Positions 34,225 through 45,403 of a stretch of DNA of 64,000 nucleotides are shown here, piece after piece. The DNA lies in NCBI RefSeq assembly GCF_007954265.1, contig NZ_VOLS01000001.1:124001-188000 (forward strand). The letters run 5' to 3'. How positions within the stretch are numbered: the stretch's first letter is position 1; each line of letters starts with the position of its first letter. A model generated the notes under the pieces. It saw nothing but the letters and a program-made list of their open reading frames with translations, ran no database searches and was not told the origin of the DNA. The stretch is from Colwellia sp. C1TZA3 (GTDB taxonomy: Bacteria; Pseudomonadota; Gammaproteobacteria; Enterobacterales; Alteromonadaceae). The position numbers and the translations under genes are program-made.

Positions 34225-37200
34225 ATGCAAATGATAGATTTTCAAGGCTACAACTTCGTAAAAGAACAGCAAGAAGTTTCAAGCTTGGTAAAAATATTTG
34301 TTGTCAAAAATGATAAAGAGCAACAATTTTTAGTTAAGCGCTTAAAAAAAACAACTAATAACCAAGCACTTGTCCGCTTTAAAAGTTGTTTAGCCTTGCA
34401 AGATCAATTACCCATTAAGCAACTAGTTGCGCCACTTGAAATTTATGACGAAGCGCAATATTGCTACGCGTTATTGCCTTTCCCACCACATACAAAATCG
34501 CTGACTGACTTGTCATTAACCCCGCTATCATTGGCCAATAAATTACAAATTTCTATCAATATTTGCGAACTTTATGCCCAACTACATCAACTCGGTTTCA
34601 TTGTAAATAACATTTGCCCTGATCATATTTATATTGATGAAAATTTTCAGCCACTATTGTACGATTTAAGTTTTGCGACAAAAATATCTGCACTGCATAA
34701 AAAAACCACCAACAGTAATGTTGAACGACCTTATTTAGCAACATTAGCACCTGAAGCCAGTGGCCGAATGAATCATGCCATTGAAGTTTACTCTGACTTT
34801 TACTCTATCGGTGCAAGCTTATTCAACTTATTTACTGGTCGCTTACCTTTTATTTATGCTGATGAGATGGAACTCGTTCATGCTCACATTGCCAAAAAAC
34901 CCAAACTTGCCAACCAATACAATACCGACGTACCCGCAGCAGTCGCTAAAATACTGGCACAGTTATTAGAAAAAGAACCTTCTCAACGCTATCAAACCGC
35001 TGTTGGGCTTAAAGCAGACTTTATTCACTGCGCTACCGACTTAAAAAAGTTCGCCAAGGTTAGAGAATTTACATTAGGTAAACAAGACGTTAGTAATAAG
35101 CTTATTTTTTCAGCTGCTATTTTTGGGCGTAAACAAGAACAAGATATTTTATTACAAGCCTTTAACGCGGTTGAACAAGATAAAAGCAGTAAAATCTGTT
35201 TGATCAGTGGCCACTCTGGGTCGGGGAAATCACGCCTTATTAAAGAGTTACATCGGCCGATCATTGAAAAAAAAGGTTATTGTGTTCAAGGTAAATATGA
35301 ACAATATAAAAAAAACGTCCCCTATTTTGCACTAATTCAAGCGATGTCCGAACTTGTTGAGCAACTGCTGGGTGAGAGTGAAAAGAGCCTGAGCAACTGG
35401 AAAAAAGTCTTGCTAACCGCCTTGCAAGGTAACGGCCAATTATTGATAGAACAGGTGCCAGAACTTGCGCTTATTCTTGGCATACAACCCACCCTTGCTG
35501 AATTGCCAGCAGCAGAAACTCGCAATCGTTTTAACGCAACGCTGGTCAATTTTTTACAAGCCTTTGGCCAGCAAAATAGCGTTGTAACAATTTTTATTGA
35601 TGATATGCAATGGGCTGATATCGCCAGTATTCAATTGTTGCAGTATTTAGTAAAGGCTAAATATAGTACTAATTTACTGCTAATTATTGCGTTTCGAGAC
35701 AATGAAATAATCGCTACCCAGCCATTAAATTTACTCTTAGAAGCTATAAAACAAACTCAGGCTTTTCACACGCAGATTAATTTATTAGCACTGGATGCCC
35801 GCGCAATCACAGAGTTTATCGCCGCATCACTGTCACTAAAGCCTGAAAAAACACAACATTTAGTTAAGATCGTTATTGAGAAAACTGCCGGTAATCCTTT
35901 TTATATTAAAGAATTTATTAAGTCTTTAAATGAACAAGGCATATTAACTAGAAATAAACAAAATCACTGGCATTGGGATGAGCAACTAACACACAAGCTT
36001 ACAGCAACCGACAACGTGGTTGAAATAATGGCCTTACGCTTAACCCATGTTTCAAAAGCAGGTCAAAACATATTATATCATGCAGCATGCATTGGTAGCG
36101 TTATCCCCGTTAAGTTATTAACACAGGTGCTTGGCGTAACTAATCAAGAGCTTGAGCAAGCATTACGGCCTTTAATTACCGATGGTTTAATTATTGCCTA
36201 TTCACAAAATCAGTCAATGGAGGCATTAGAACAAATTAAATTTGCGCATGATAAAATACAACAAAGTGCTTACTTGCTGACTAATCCGGTAGCAAAAGCA
36301 CTTATCCATTACAAAGTTGCGCAGTATTTCATATCTGCTATCTATACCAAAACACCAGAAAACTCAGCAACTGAAGAGAATGTTTTTGATTACATTGAGC
36401 ATCTAAACTTAGCCTCATCTTTATATATTGAACAAGGTAATGAAAAATTATTAGCACACTTTAATGATATTGCCGGCGAAAAATCTTTAGAAATAAATGA
36501 CTACAATAGTGCACTTTATTACTTTGAGCAGGCTGAAGACTATTTAGGCAAACTTTACTGGCAGCAAGAATATGCTTTAAGCGTTCGCATCACCTTAGGC
36601 AAAGCCAATGCGCTGTATTTCCTGCAAGACTACGGCCAAGGTAATTTACATTTTCAACAACACTTTGCGCTAATTAACGACGTTATTGCTCAAGCACGTT
36701 TTGCCAAAATTCAAGTGTTGTCACTTATTGCGCAAAACCAAATGCAAAAAGCGTTAGATTTGGGTATCGCCACATTAGCTGGTATTGCGATTACACTACC
36801 TCAAGCTGACCAATCCCTAAACTATTTAGCCATAGAGCAATATTACAAACCTGAAAAAATTACCGACCTGATTCATTTGCCAGCTATGACCGACAAACGT
36901 CAATTATTAGCCTTAGATATCCTTAACGCCATTCAAACTCCCGCTTACTTATTAAGCCCTGTAGCCTATATGCGTATTGCTTACACGGCACTTGAGTTAT
37001 GTTTAACTGCTGGGCTTTCAGCGTTAAGTGCGAAAGTATTTGTTAGCCATGGACTATTATTATGTGGAGCATTCAGTCGCTTTAAAGCGGGCTCAGATTT
37101 TGCCGCTTTAGCAAAAAAAGTCAATCTACAATACCCCTCTGAGCCTATTTATGTAGAGGTTGAGTTCATCTATAATGTCTCAATTACTCACTGGACATCG

Positions 37201-40200
37201 CCACTGAGTGAAACTTTAAAACCACTGGAAAAAAATTTTTATCAGGGTATTGGGTGCGGCAGTGTTGAGTATGCTTTTAACAGTGCACTACTGCATAGCA
37301 TGCACAGTTTATTCAGTGGTAAGGAACTTAGTATATGCAAAAAGATGATGGCACGATATGCTGAGTTAATGCAAAGCAAAAAACAGCATTATCAACAGGT
37401 GATAATGCAAGTGTGGCAACAGTTAATTAACAATTTTCAAGATGAAAATACCGACATAAAAAACTTACAGGGTGAGTATTTTAATGAGAAATTACAACTA
37501 CCTACCCTTATAGAAACTAAGAATATTAATACGTTATTTTCCTATCATTTAGCACTGATGATCCAAGCTTATTTATTTAATAATATCGCTCAAGCTCATG
37601 CGCAAATGCTGCTTGCACAGCCTTATCTACATGCCGTGGTTTCTTTATATCATTTTGGTGAGTTTCACTTTTACGCCGCACTAATCTGTGCTCAGCATTG
37701 TCATAATCAAGCCGCTGAGCCACAAGAAAATCATTATCATGAAAATATTGTACAGATAAATACTAGCCTTGATTTAATCACGCAATGGGCCAATAACAGT
37801 CCCGAAAATTATCGTCATAAAGCAAAACTTATCCAAGCTGAATTACAGTGCTTATTAGAAGACAGCGCCGCATGGCAAAACTATGATCAAGCTATTATCC
37901 TAGCAAAGCAACACTTAGCGCATCATCATGTTGCCCTTGCTAATGAACTGGCTGGTAACTATTGGTTAGCCGCCAATAAAAAATCGCTAGCAACAGAATA
38001 TTATCAACAAGCATTTAACGGCTACCAAATCTGGGGGGCCAAGCATAAAGCGCAACAATTATTAACCTTACGCCAATCACTGTTAATTGCACAACGTCAT
38101 GACCGCGATAACCTGCCAAGTGATAAACAACACAATAATGCTCAAGAGCTTGATCTTACCTCGGTACTAAAAGCCTCTGAAACCTTAAGTGGTGAAGTAG
38201 ATTTATCAGCATTTTTACACCGAATGATGGTTATCATTATTGAAAACGCCGGCGCTCAAAATGGCGCCTTATTATTGCAAAGTGATGGGATTTTAAATAT
38301 CGAAATTGCTTTATCTCGTGATGGTATGGCCAATACCCAACAGCAACTATTGCCTTACTCGATCATTAACCTGGTTTCACGTACCCTAAAAGCGCAAGTT
38401 TTAACGCATATAAGTGCTCAAGAGCAATTTTTATCTGATCCTTACTTTGAAGACCATCAGCCAAAATCAATACTTTGTTTTCCCAGCATCGTCAAAGGTA
38501 ATTTACAAGGCATTGTCTATCTTGAGCATTACGATGTTGAAGGCGTATTTAGCAATGAACGGGTGAATGTTTTGCAGTTGCTTGCCAATCAAACTGCTAT
38601 TTCGTTTGATAACGCCAAACTGTATCAGCTGATAGTCAATTATAGTCGTAATCTTGAAGATCAAATTTTTCAACGCACCAAAGAATTAGCCGCAGAAAAA
38701 ATTAAAGCAGAACAAGCAAGCCAAGCTAAGTCTAATTTTTTAGCCAATATGAGTCACGAAATCAGAACCCCCATGAACGCAGTCATTGGTTTAAGTCAGC
38801 TCGCTTTGCGCACCGAGCTTTCAGTAACACAACAAGATTATTTAGACAAAATACAAGACTCCTCAAAATCATTATTAGGGTTAATTAACGATATTTTAGA
38901 TTTTTCTAAAATAGAAGCCGAAAAACTCACCCTAGAACACATTGAGTTTTCTCTAGACGATATGCTGCAACGTGTGGTTAATGTTTGTACCTATAAAGTA
39001 CATGAAAAAGGGTTAGAGTTTGTTATTGATATAGCGCCTGATGTACCAAAAATAATCAAGGGCGACCCGTTGCGTTTACAGCAAGTTATCGTGAACTTGG
39101 CCAATAACGCCTTAAAGTTTACCCATGCTGGGTCTATTCATATTTGCATTGAAAAACACAGTGAGAATAGTCAAACAACGTGCCTAAAATTCTCGGTACA
39201 CGACACGGGTATAGGCATGAGCCAACAACAGCAACAAGGCTTATTTCAATCGTTTACCCAAGCTGACGATTCAGTCACCCGTAAATACGGGGGCACGGGT
39301 TTAGGTTTAGCCATCAGTAAACAATTGGCTGAACTGATGCATGGAGAAATTTCCCTTAAAAGCGAACTCAATGTTGGTTCAACCTTCAGCTTTACCGCAA
39401 GTTTTGAACATGCTCAACCCGCGCTTGACATTGTCCCAACCATTAATCGACAAGTACTACCTAACTTAAAAGTTTTAGTTGCCGATGATAACGATATCGC
39501 CAGAAAGGTCTTAATTGAAGCCTTAGCTTATAATAAAATTACTGCCGATGGCGTCAAAGATGGTGCCCAAGCGGTCGCGGCGGTACTTTCTGCACAACAA
39601 AATAACACCCCCTATGATATGGTCATGATGGATTGGAAAATGCCTAAGATGGATGGCATCCAAGCAGCAAAACATATTCAAGCACAAACACAGAAAAAAC
39701 TGCCTCATATCTTAATGATTTCTGCCTTTGATAAAGACGAAGCAAAAACTTTAGCCATTAATACTGGTATTGAACAATTTATTGAAAAACCAATTAACCC
39801 ATCGACATTAACTAACATCATTATTGAATTATTAAATAAAGAGAGCGAACATATTATTGTGGATAACGTCCAACCAGAACTGATAGTCCCAAATTTAAGT
39901 GCCTATAGCGTTTTGTTGGTTGAAGATAATATGATCAACCAACAAGTCGCAAAAGAGTTTCTAGCTGACACAAAAATTACCATTGAGTGTGCAGAAAATG
40001 GCCTTATTGCCTTAGAAAAGTTGGCCACTCACGCTTTCGATTTAGTCTTAATGGATATTCAAATGCCAGAGATGGATGGTTTAACGGCAACAAAAGAAAT
40101 TCGTCAAACTTTAACATTACAAGACTTACCCGTTATTGCCATGACCGCACACGCAATGAAAGGCGATATAGAAAAAAGTATCGCAGCAGGCATGAACCTA

Positions 40201-40929
40201 CACCTCACCAAACCTATTGATCCAGAGTTATTATATCAAACACTCCGTCAGTATTTAGTTAAGCCAGACGCTACTCTGCAGCATAAGCCTGCTAGCTCAG
40301 CACAATTGAGCGACAGCCAGCAAAAATTAGCCAAATTTCGACAAACAACCATTTTATCGGTTGATGACGCGCTCAAAAACCTGCAAGGCAAAGAAAGTCT
40401 TTATACTGAATTAATTGATGATTTTTGCCTAAATTATCAAGTACTAGCACCAGCCATGGTGCAATTTTATAACTTGAAGCAAACAGAAGTTCTCTATCGC
40501 AGCGCGCACTCGCTAAAGTCAACCGCACAATATATTGGCGCGTATGAATTAGCGGCCAGTGCTAACGCCCTGGAAAACGAAATTCATCATCAAGGTCCAT
40601 ATATTGAATTAAAACTCAACCAAGTGGTCACAGATTTAGACCTTATTATTAAGCAATTAAATAACATTTATCATCCGCTAACATTAACGAATAATGATCA
40701 ACAACTTAACAGCAAAAAAGTGGAAAAAATTATAGCAAAATTAAAACCTTGCTTAATATCTGCTAATATTCAAGCACAAGACATTAGCCAACAATTAATG
40801 GTACTTGGTTATGAAACACCCTACCATCAACACATAGCTAACATCGAAAAGTTAGTCAACAACTTTGACTTTGATGAAGCTTTAACGGCATTATTAGCCT
40901 TAGAGCAAAAAATAAGCAACGCTAAGTAG
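34225..40929 (+). CDS. Giant hybrid sensor kinase: pseudokinase, AAA ATPase, GAF, HisKA, two receivers, HPt
   Basis: 2,234 residues. Order: Ser/Thr-kinase-like domain (about 1-270), AAA/NTPase domain with Walker A GHSGSGKS (about 328-335) and Walker B FIDDMQWAD (about 455-463), long helical TPR-like region (about 700-1290), GAF (about 1310-1470), HisKA with His1511 in SHEIRTPM, ATPase domain (NLANNALKF, DTGIGMS, GTGLGLA), receivers with Asp1803 and Asp1944, and an HPt with His2095 in AHSLKSTA. The kinase-like domain lacks the catalytic Asp (NNICPDHI in place of HKDINPSNI), so it is probably inactive, whereas the histidine phosphorelay is complete. A REC-GGDEF gene follows after 18 bp. The signal is unknown; the ribosome site is weak. 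Confidence 0.9.
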   Translation: MQMIDFQGYNFVKEQQEVSSLVKIFVVKNDKEQQFLVKRLKKTTNNQALVRFKSCLALQDQLPIKQLVAPLEIYDEAQYCYALLPFPPHTKSLTDLSLTPLSLANKLQISINICELYAQLHQLGFIVNNICPDHIYIDENFQPLLYDLSFATKISALHKKTTNSNVERPYLATLAPEASGRMNHAIEVYSDFYSIGASLFNLFTGRLPFIYADEMELVHAHIAKKPKLANQYNTDVPAAVAKILAQLLEKEPSQRYQTAVGLKADFIHCATDLKKFAKVREFTLGKQDVSNKLIFSAAIFGRKQEQDILLQAFNAVEQDKSSKICLISGHSGSGKSRLIKELHRPIIEKKGYCVQGKYEQYKKNVPYFALIQAMSELVEQLLGESEKSLSNWKKVLLTALQGNGQLLIEQVPELALILGIQPTLAELPAAETRNRFNATLVNFLQAFGQQNSVVTIFIDDMQWADIASIQLLQYLVKAKYSTNLLLIIAFRDNEIIATQPLNLLLEAIKQTQAFHTQINLLALDARAITEFIAASLSLKPEKTQHLVKIVIEKTAGNPFYIKEFIKSLNEQGILTRNKQNHWHWDEQLTHKLTATDNVVEIMALRLTHVSKAGQNILYHAACIGSVIPVKLLTQVLGVTNQELEQALRPLITDGLIIAYSQNQSMEALEQIKFAHDKIQQSAYLLTNPVAKALIHYKVAQYFISAIYTKTPENSATEENVFDYIEHLNLASSLYIEQGNEKLLAHFNDIAGEKSLEINDYNSALYYFEQAEDYLGKLYWQQEYALSVRITLGKANALYFLQDYGQGNLHFQQHFALINDVIAQARFAKIQVLSLIAQNQMQKALDLGIATLAGIAITLPQADQSLNYLAIEQYYKPEKITDLIHLPAMTDKRQLLALDILNAIQTPAYLLSPVAYMRIAYTALELCLTAGLSALSAKVFVSHGLLLCGAFSRFKAGSDFAALAKKVNLQYPSEPIYVEVEFIYNVSITHWTSPLSETLKPLEKNFYQGIGCGSVEYAFNSALLHSMHSLFSGKELSICKKMMARYAELMQSKKQHYQQVIMQVWQQLINNFQDENTDIKNLQGEYFNEKLQLPTLIETKNINTLFSYHLALMIQAYLFNNIAQAHAQMLLAQPYLHAVVSLYHFGEFHFYAALICAQHCHNQAAEPQENHYHENIVQINTSLDLITQWANNSPENYRHKAKLIQAELQCLLEDSAAWQNYDQAIILAKQHLAHHHVALANELAGNYWLAANKKSLATEYYQQAFNGYQIWGAKHKAQQLLTLRQSLLIAQRHDRDNLPSDKQHNNAQELDLTSVLKASETLSGEVDLSAFLHRMMVIIIENAGAQNGALLLQSDGILNIEIALSRDGMANTQQQLLPYSIINLVSRTLKAQVLTHISAQEQFLSDPYFEDHQPKSILCFPSIVKGNLQGIVYLEHYDVEGVFSNERVNVLQLLANQTAISFDNAKLYQLIVNYSRNLEDQIFQRTKELAAEKIKAEQASQAKSNFLANMSHEIRTPMNAVIGLSQLALRTELSVTQQDYLDKIQDSSKSLLGLINDILDFSKIEAEKLTLEHIEFSLDDMLQRVVNVCTYKVHEKGLEFVIDIAPDVPKIIKGDPLRLQQVIVNLANNALKFTHAGSIHICIEKHSENSQTTCLKFSVHDTGIGMSQQQQQGLFQSFTQADDSVTRKYGGTGLGLAISKQLAELMHGEISLKSELNVGSTFSFTASFEHAQPALDIVPTINRQVLPNLKVLVADDNDIARKVLIEALAYNKITADGVKDGAQAVAAVLSAQQNNTPYDMVMMDWKMPKMDGIQAAKHIQAQTQKKLPHILMISAFDKDEAKTLAINTGIEQFIEKPINPSTLTNIIIELLNKESEHIIVDNVQPELIVPNLSAYSVLLVEDNMINQQVAKEFLADTKITIECAENGLIALEKLATHAFDLVLMDIQMPEMDGLTATKEIRQTLTLQDLPVIAMTAHAMKGDIEKSIAAGMNLHLTKPIDPELLYQTLRQYLVKPDATLQHKPASSAQLSDSQQKLAKFRQTTILSVDDALKNLQGKESLYTELIDDFCLNYQVLAPAMVQFYNLKQTEVLYRSAHSLKSTAQYIGAYELAASANALENEIHHQGPYIELKLNQVVTDLDLIIKQLNNIYHPLTLTNNDQQLNSKKVEKIIAKLKPCLISANIQAQDISQQLMVLGYETPYHQHIANIEKLVNNFDFDEALTALLALEQKISNAK

Positions 40930-40947
40930 CTTGGGTATAGAGATATA

Positions 40948-41904
40948 ATGCAATCACTCAACAAGGAAGAACGCCGTAGGGCGCATGAACAAAGCTACAC
41001 GCTATTGTGTATTGACGATGAAAGCATCAACTTAAAAGTACTGGCATCTATTTTTAAAGATCACTATAACGTGGTCGCTTGTAAAAGTGCTAAACAAGGT
41101 TTTCAGCTCGCTTTGCAGGAAAACCCTGATATTATTTTACTTGATGTACTCATGCCCGAAGAAAACGGTTTTGAGCTTATGGAAAAGCTAAAAAAACATC
41201 CTAAACTAACCAGTATTCCGGTGATTTTTATTACCGGTTTACAAGAGGTCGAAGACGAAGAAAAAGGCTTAATGCTCGGCGCGTGTGATTATATTCAAAA
41301 GCCCTTTAATTATAGTATTGTTAGGGCGCGGGTTAATACCCATTTAGAAATCATCCGTCAAAATAACTTATTGAAAAATATTGCTTTATTTGACAGCTTA
41401 ACCGAGTTACCGAATCGGCGAAAATGGCTACAAGATAGCAACGAAAGTTGGCTCTGCGCCAGACAAACACGAAGTGCTATGGTGTATGGTATTATCGATG
41501 TTGACCACTTTAAAAAATATAATGACCATTATGGTCATCCACAAGGTGATGTGGTTTTACGAAAAATTGCTCAAACCATTAAACGTAACTTATACGATTA
41601 TAATGGCGCTGTTTTTCGCTGTGGCGGTGAGGAGTTTCATTTTTACTTCCCGGTAGTAACAAGCTGTACGGCGTCAACCGTGCTGTCTATTTGTCTTAAC
41701 AGCATAACTGAGCTCGCTATTGAACACCACGCGGTTGACACTGGTTGCCATGTTTCGGTGAGTATTGGCGCTATACAAGTCATTCCACATAACAATCTCA
41801 CCGTAGATCAAGTTATGCAGCAAGCCGATGAAAGATTATATTTAGTTAAAAAAGACCATCGAAATGCCTTTAGCCTGCTCGATCTAGAGCAGAACAAACA
41901 GTAA
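40948..41904 (+). CDS. Response regulator with diguanylate cyclase (REC-GGDEF)
   Basis: 318 residues. A receiver domain (about 17-135) has the acidic pair in LLCIDDESIN, phosphoacceptor Asp in IILLDVLMPEENG and the conserved Lys in YIQKPF. A GGDEF domain (about 150-310) has LTELPNRR, IDVDHFKKYNDHYGH and the active-site form RCGGEEF, so it should make cyclic di-GMP. It starts 18 bp after the giant kinase gene, which ends in an HPt domain able to pass phosphate to this receiver. A joint operon and pathway is the simplest reading, but partnership is inferred from position. Confidence 0.9.
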   Translation: MQSLNKEERRRAHEQSYTLLCIDDESINLKVLASIFKDHYNVVACKSAKQGFQLALQENPDIILLDVLMPEENGFELMEKLKKHPKLTSIPVIFITGLQEVEDEEKGLMLGACDYIQKPFNYSIVRARVNTHLEIIRQNNLLKNIALFDSLTELPNRRKWLQDSNESWLCARQTRSAMVYGIIDVDHFKKYNDHYGHPQGDVVLRKIAQTIKRNLYDYNGAVFRCGGEEFHFYFPVVTSCTASTVLSICLNSITELAIEHHAVDTGCHVSVSIGAIQVIPHNNLTVDQVMQQADERLYLVKKDHRNAFSLLDLEQNKQ

Positions 41905-42096
41905 AGCTCTGTCAATATTGACTAATTTCATCAGCAAACACCTATTATTGCAAAGACAAATTAATGGGAAACAAACTAAATTTTAGGTATAGTGCGCGCT
42001 ATTAATATTGACTACGCCAATTGAAATAGTGCTCAATTCATTATAGTAATTGGCATTACTATTAGCTGTTATTTACTCAGCTACCAAGGATAAATT

Positions 42097-42720
42097 GTGA
42101 CAACTAAAGGCAACCTTTTCATTCTATCTGCCCCTAGTGGCGCAGGTAAATCGAGTTTAATCTCCGCTTTACTTAAACAAACATCACCGAGACCCATGCA
42201 AGTTTCTGTTTCACACACAACGCGCGATCCCCGCCCCGGTGAAGTTGACGGTCAACACTATCACTTTGTTAGTCAAGAGCAGTTTAAGCGTGCCATTGCT
42301 GATAAACACTTTTACGAATATGCCGCCGTATTTGGTAACTTTTATGGCACCAGTGAAATAGCTATAGATCAACAGCTTGTACAAGGTATTGATGTTTTTC
42401 TTGATATTGACTGGCAAGGTGCACAGCAAGTTAGAATAAAAAAGCCAGACGTAACTACCATCTTTATTAGCCCGCCATCAAAACAAGCATTAGAAGAGCG
42501 CTTACGTGGCCGTGGCCAAGACAGTGAAGAGATTATTCAAACGCGCATGGCACAAGCACAGACAGAATGTTCGCATTATCAAGAGTTTGACTACATTATT
42601 ATCAACGATAATTTTGAGCAAGCCTTAGCAGACTTGACCACCGTCGTAAAAAATCAGCGTTTAAAGCGCAGCCAACAAGCCAGCGAACATCAAGGCTTAT
42701 TCGAAGAATTATTAGCGTAG
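42097..42720 (+). CDS. gmk: Guanylate kinase
   Basis: 207 residues, same length as E. coli. It phosphorylates GMP to GDP using ATP. The P-loop is [11 protein letters not shown] at residues 10-20, followed by [13 protein letters not shown] (GMP-binding) and [10 protein letters not shown]. The start is GTG at 42097 with AAGGA 6 bases upstream. It heads the gmk-rpoZ-spoT group, whose first members link guanine nucleotide supply to (p)ppGpp metabolism. Confidence 0.96.
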   Translation: MTTKGNLFILSAPSGAGKSSLISALLKQTSPRPMQVSVSHTTRDPRPGEVDGQHYHFVSQEQFKRAIADKHFYEYAAVFGNFYGTSEIAIDQQLVQGIDVFLDIDWQGAQQVRIKKPDVTTIFISPPSKQALEERLRGRGQDSEEIIQTRMAQAQTECSHYQEFDYIIINDNFEQALADLTTVVKNQRLKRSQQASEHQGLFEELLA

Positions 42721-42794
42721 AGCGCTTGCTTACTTACCCGTAGATCAAGTAAACTACGCGACTATTTTATAAATTTAATTGCTGGAGTGACCAA

Positions 42795-43070
42795 ATGGCT
42801 CGCGTAACTGTTGAAGATGCCGTAGATAAAGTCGGTAACCGTTTTGATTTGGTGCTAATTGCATCTCGTCGTGCTCGTCAAATTGCTACGGGTGGAAAAG
42901 ACCCCTTGGTTGACCCTGAAAATGACAAACCAACAGTAATAGCTTTGCGTGAAATCGAAGCCGGTCTTATTACCACTGCAGTAATGGACAAGTCTGATCG
43001 TCATGAGCAAGTACAACAAGATGATGAAGAATTAGATAAGATTGCTGCCATTGTCGGTGGCAACCAATAA
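42795..43070 (+). CDS. rpoZ: RNA polymerase omega subunit
   Basis: 91 residues, the E. coli length, beginning [20 protein letters not shown] with the conserved [11 protein letters not shown]. Omega helps assemble RNA polymerase and forms part of one ppGpp site. It lies 74 bp after gmk. Unlike many relatives, a strong hairpin with T-run separates it from spoT, so spoT may need its own promoter or read-through. Confidence 0.97.
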   Translation: MARVTVEDAVDKVGNRFDLVLIASRRARQIATGGKDPLVDPENDKPTVIALREIEAGLITTAVMDKSDRHEQVQQDDEELDKIAAIVGGNQ

Positions 43071-43103
43071 TTTTTACTTACGTTTAACGTTAGTGACGAC
43101 ATT

Positions 43104-43146
43104 AAAACGCGTAAATTACCTCACAGTAATTTACGCGTTTTTTATT
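43104..43146 (+). terminator. Terminator between rpoZ and spoT
   Basis: 16-bp perfect stem AAAACGCGTAAATTAC / GTAATTTACGCGTTTT with a 6-base loop, followed by TTTTTATT. It should end most gmk-rpoZ transcripts. Confidence 0.85.
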
Positions 43147-43280
43147 ATCTGTTCATTTTTTAGTAAATTAATGATAAAAATCCATGCTAGTGCGCTTAAA
43201 CATTGGCATAGCGACAAAATAATCGTATTCTAAACTTATCACTGAAATCTGAGTCACTCTCATCATTAAGGAATTACTGA

Positions 43281-45386
43281 GTGTACCTTTTTGAACCACT
43301 AAAAGAACACGTATCAAGTTATCTGTCAAAAGTACAGATTGACCTATTAAAGCAGGCCTACATTGTTGCGCGTGAAGCACACGACGGCCAAATGCGCTCA
43401 AGTGGTGAACCTTATATAACCCACCCAGTGGCGGTTGCGCTTAACCTTGCGAAAATGCATTTAGATCACGAAACTTTAATGGCAGCCTTGCTGCATGATG
43501 TGATTGAAGATACCGCTACCACCAAAGACCAGTTAGCCGAATTATTTGGCCATACGGTGGCAGAGCTGGTTGAAGGTGTCAGTAAACTCGACAAGCTAAA
43601 ATTTGATAATAAAGAAGAAATGCAAGCGGAAAACTTTCGCAAAATGGTCTTGGCCATGGTGCAAGATATTCGTGTTATTTTAATTAAGCTTGCCGATCGC
43701 ACCCATAACATGCGGACCTTAGAGTCATTACGGCCTGATAAACGTCGACGAATAGCCCGCGAGACCTTAGATATCTATGCGCCAATAGCTAATCGTTTGG
43801 GTATTCATGACATCAAGAATGAACTGGAAACCTTAGGTTTTGAAGCCCTCTATCCGATGCGTTCACGGGCATTAAAGTCAGCGGTAAAACAAGCACGTGG
43901 CAACCGTAAAGAAATTGTCAACAATATCCAAGCAGAGTTGACCCGCCGCCTAGCGGAAAATGGCATTAAAGCCCAAGTTATTGGCCGAGAAAAACACCTT
44001 TATTCCATCTATAAAAAAATGCAAAATAAAGAATTAATGTTTAATGAAGTGATGGATATTTATGCCTTTAGAGTTATTGTGGGTGATAAAATCGATGACT
44101 GTTATCGCGCTTTAGGTGCAGCCCATAACCTATATAAACCGATTGAATCACGTTTTAAAGATTATGTTGCCATCCCAAAAACTAATGGTTATCAATCACT
44201 ACATACTTCTTTAATTGGCCCTCATGGTATTCCGGTTGAAATTCAAATTCGTACCCACGATATGGACCAAATGGCAGACAAAGGTGTAGCGGCTCACTGG
44301 TTATATAAACAAGACGGCAAAGACACTGGCACAACAGCGCAAATGAAAGCACGTCGCTGGATGCAAAGTTTATTAGAATTACAACAAAGTGCGGGTAGCT
44401 CATTTGAGTTTATCGAAAATGTAAAATCAGATCTTTTTCCAGAAGAAATTTATGTTTTTACTCCCGACGGCCGTATTATTGAATTGCCTATGGGGGCAAC
44501 AGCGGTCGATTTTGCTTATGCAGTGCATACCGACGTGGGTAACTCATGTGTGGGCGTAAAAGTGGAACGTAAGCCCTTTCCATTAAGCCATCCCTTAGAT
44601 TCAGGCCAGACGATTGAAGTGGTCACCTCTTCGGCTGCCCGACCTAATGCGACTTGGCTTAACTTTGTTGTTACCGCAAAAGCCCGCTTGCAAATTCGCA
44701 CTTACTTGCGCTCGCAAGAAAAAACCGAGTCACTTGCCTTAGGTAGGCGCTTACTTAGCCACGCGCTTGGGGCGACAAAACTTGCAGATATTGCCGCAGA
44801 AAAACTCAACCAAGTGGTTAAAGACACTGGCAATAAAACCACTGAAGATTTACTGATCAATATTGGCCTTGGCAATGCACTAAGTATAGGTATCGCTAAA
44901 CGTTTAAAAGACGAATTTACTGACGAGTCAGATATACAACCCAAAACTAAGAATAAAATGCCCATTAAAGGCACCGAAGGCATGATGGTCAGTTATGGTA
45001 AGTGCTGTAGACCTATTCCCGGTGATTCTATTCTAGCTTATTTAAGTCCAGGTAAAGGCTTAATGGTTCACCAACATGGCTGTAGAAATAATAAAGGTCA
45101 TGAACAAGGTAGCTTGTTCCCGGTCCGGTGGGATACTGATATCGACCGCGATTTTATTGCTAAATTACGTATCGAAATTCTCAATCATAAAGGTGCACTT
45201 GCCGCCTTAACCAATGTTGTTGCCCGTTCTGGCTCAAATGTACACACGCTCAATTCCGGTGAGAAAGAGTCTGGCTTGTACCTAATTGATATGGAAATCA
45301 CGTGTCGGAACAGGGTTCATCTTGCCAAAATAATCCGAAAAATTAAAGTTATGGGCGACGTTCAACGTGTTGTCCGTAACAAATAG
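43281..45386 (+). CDS. spoT: Bifunctional (p)ppGpp synthetase/hydrolase SpoT
   Basis: 701 residues against 702 in E. coli. It balances the stringent alarmone. The hydrolase HD site is intact (His72-Asp73 in LLHDVIEDT), the synthetase domain has [19 protein letters not shown] and [16 protein letters not shown], then TGS ([22 protein letters not shown]), helical, and C-terminal ACT domains. An intact HD site makes it SpoT rather than RelA. The GTG at 43281 has AAGGA 8 bases upstream. ridA follows after 17 bp. Confidence 0.96.
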   Translation: MYLFEPLKEHVSSYLSKVQIDLLKQAYIVAREAHDGQMRSSGEPYITHPVAVALNLAKMHLDHETLMAALLHDVIEDTATTKDQLAELFGHTVAELVEGVSKLDKLKFDNKEEMQAENFRKMVLAMVQDIRVILIKLADRTHNMRTLESLRPDKRRRIARETLDIYAPIANRLGIHDIKNELETLGFEALYPMRSRALKSAVKQARGNRKEIVNNIQAELTRRLAENGIKAQVIGREKHLYSIYKKMQNKELMFNEVMDIYAFRVIVGDKIDDCYRALGAAHNLYKPIESRFKDYVAIPKTNGYQSLHTSLIGPHGIPVEIQIRTHDMDQMADKGVAAHWLYKQDGKDTGTTAQMKARRWMQSLLELQQSAGSSFEFIENVKSDLFPEEIYVFTPDGRIIELPMGATAVDFAYAVHTDVGNSCVGVKVERKPFPLSHPLDSGQTIEVVTSSAARPNATWLNFVVTAKARLQIRTYLRSQEKTESLALGRRLLSHALGATKLADIAAEKLNQVVKDTGNKTTEDLLINIGLGNALSIGIAKRLKDEFTDESDIQPKTKNKMPIKGTEGMMVSYGKCCRPIPGDSILAYLSPGKGLMVHQHGCRNNKGHEQGSLFPVRWDTDIDRDFIAKLRIEILNHKGALAALTNVVARSGSNVHTLNSGEKESGLYLIDMEITCRNRVHLAKIIRKIKVMGDVQRVVRNK

Positions 45387-45403
45387 GAAAACTTAGGAAA
45401 ATT

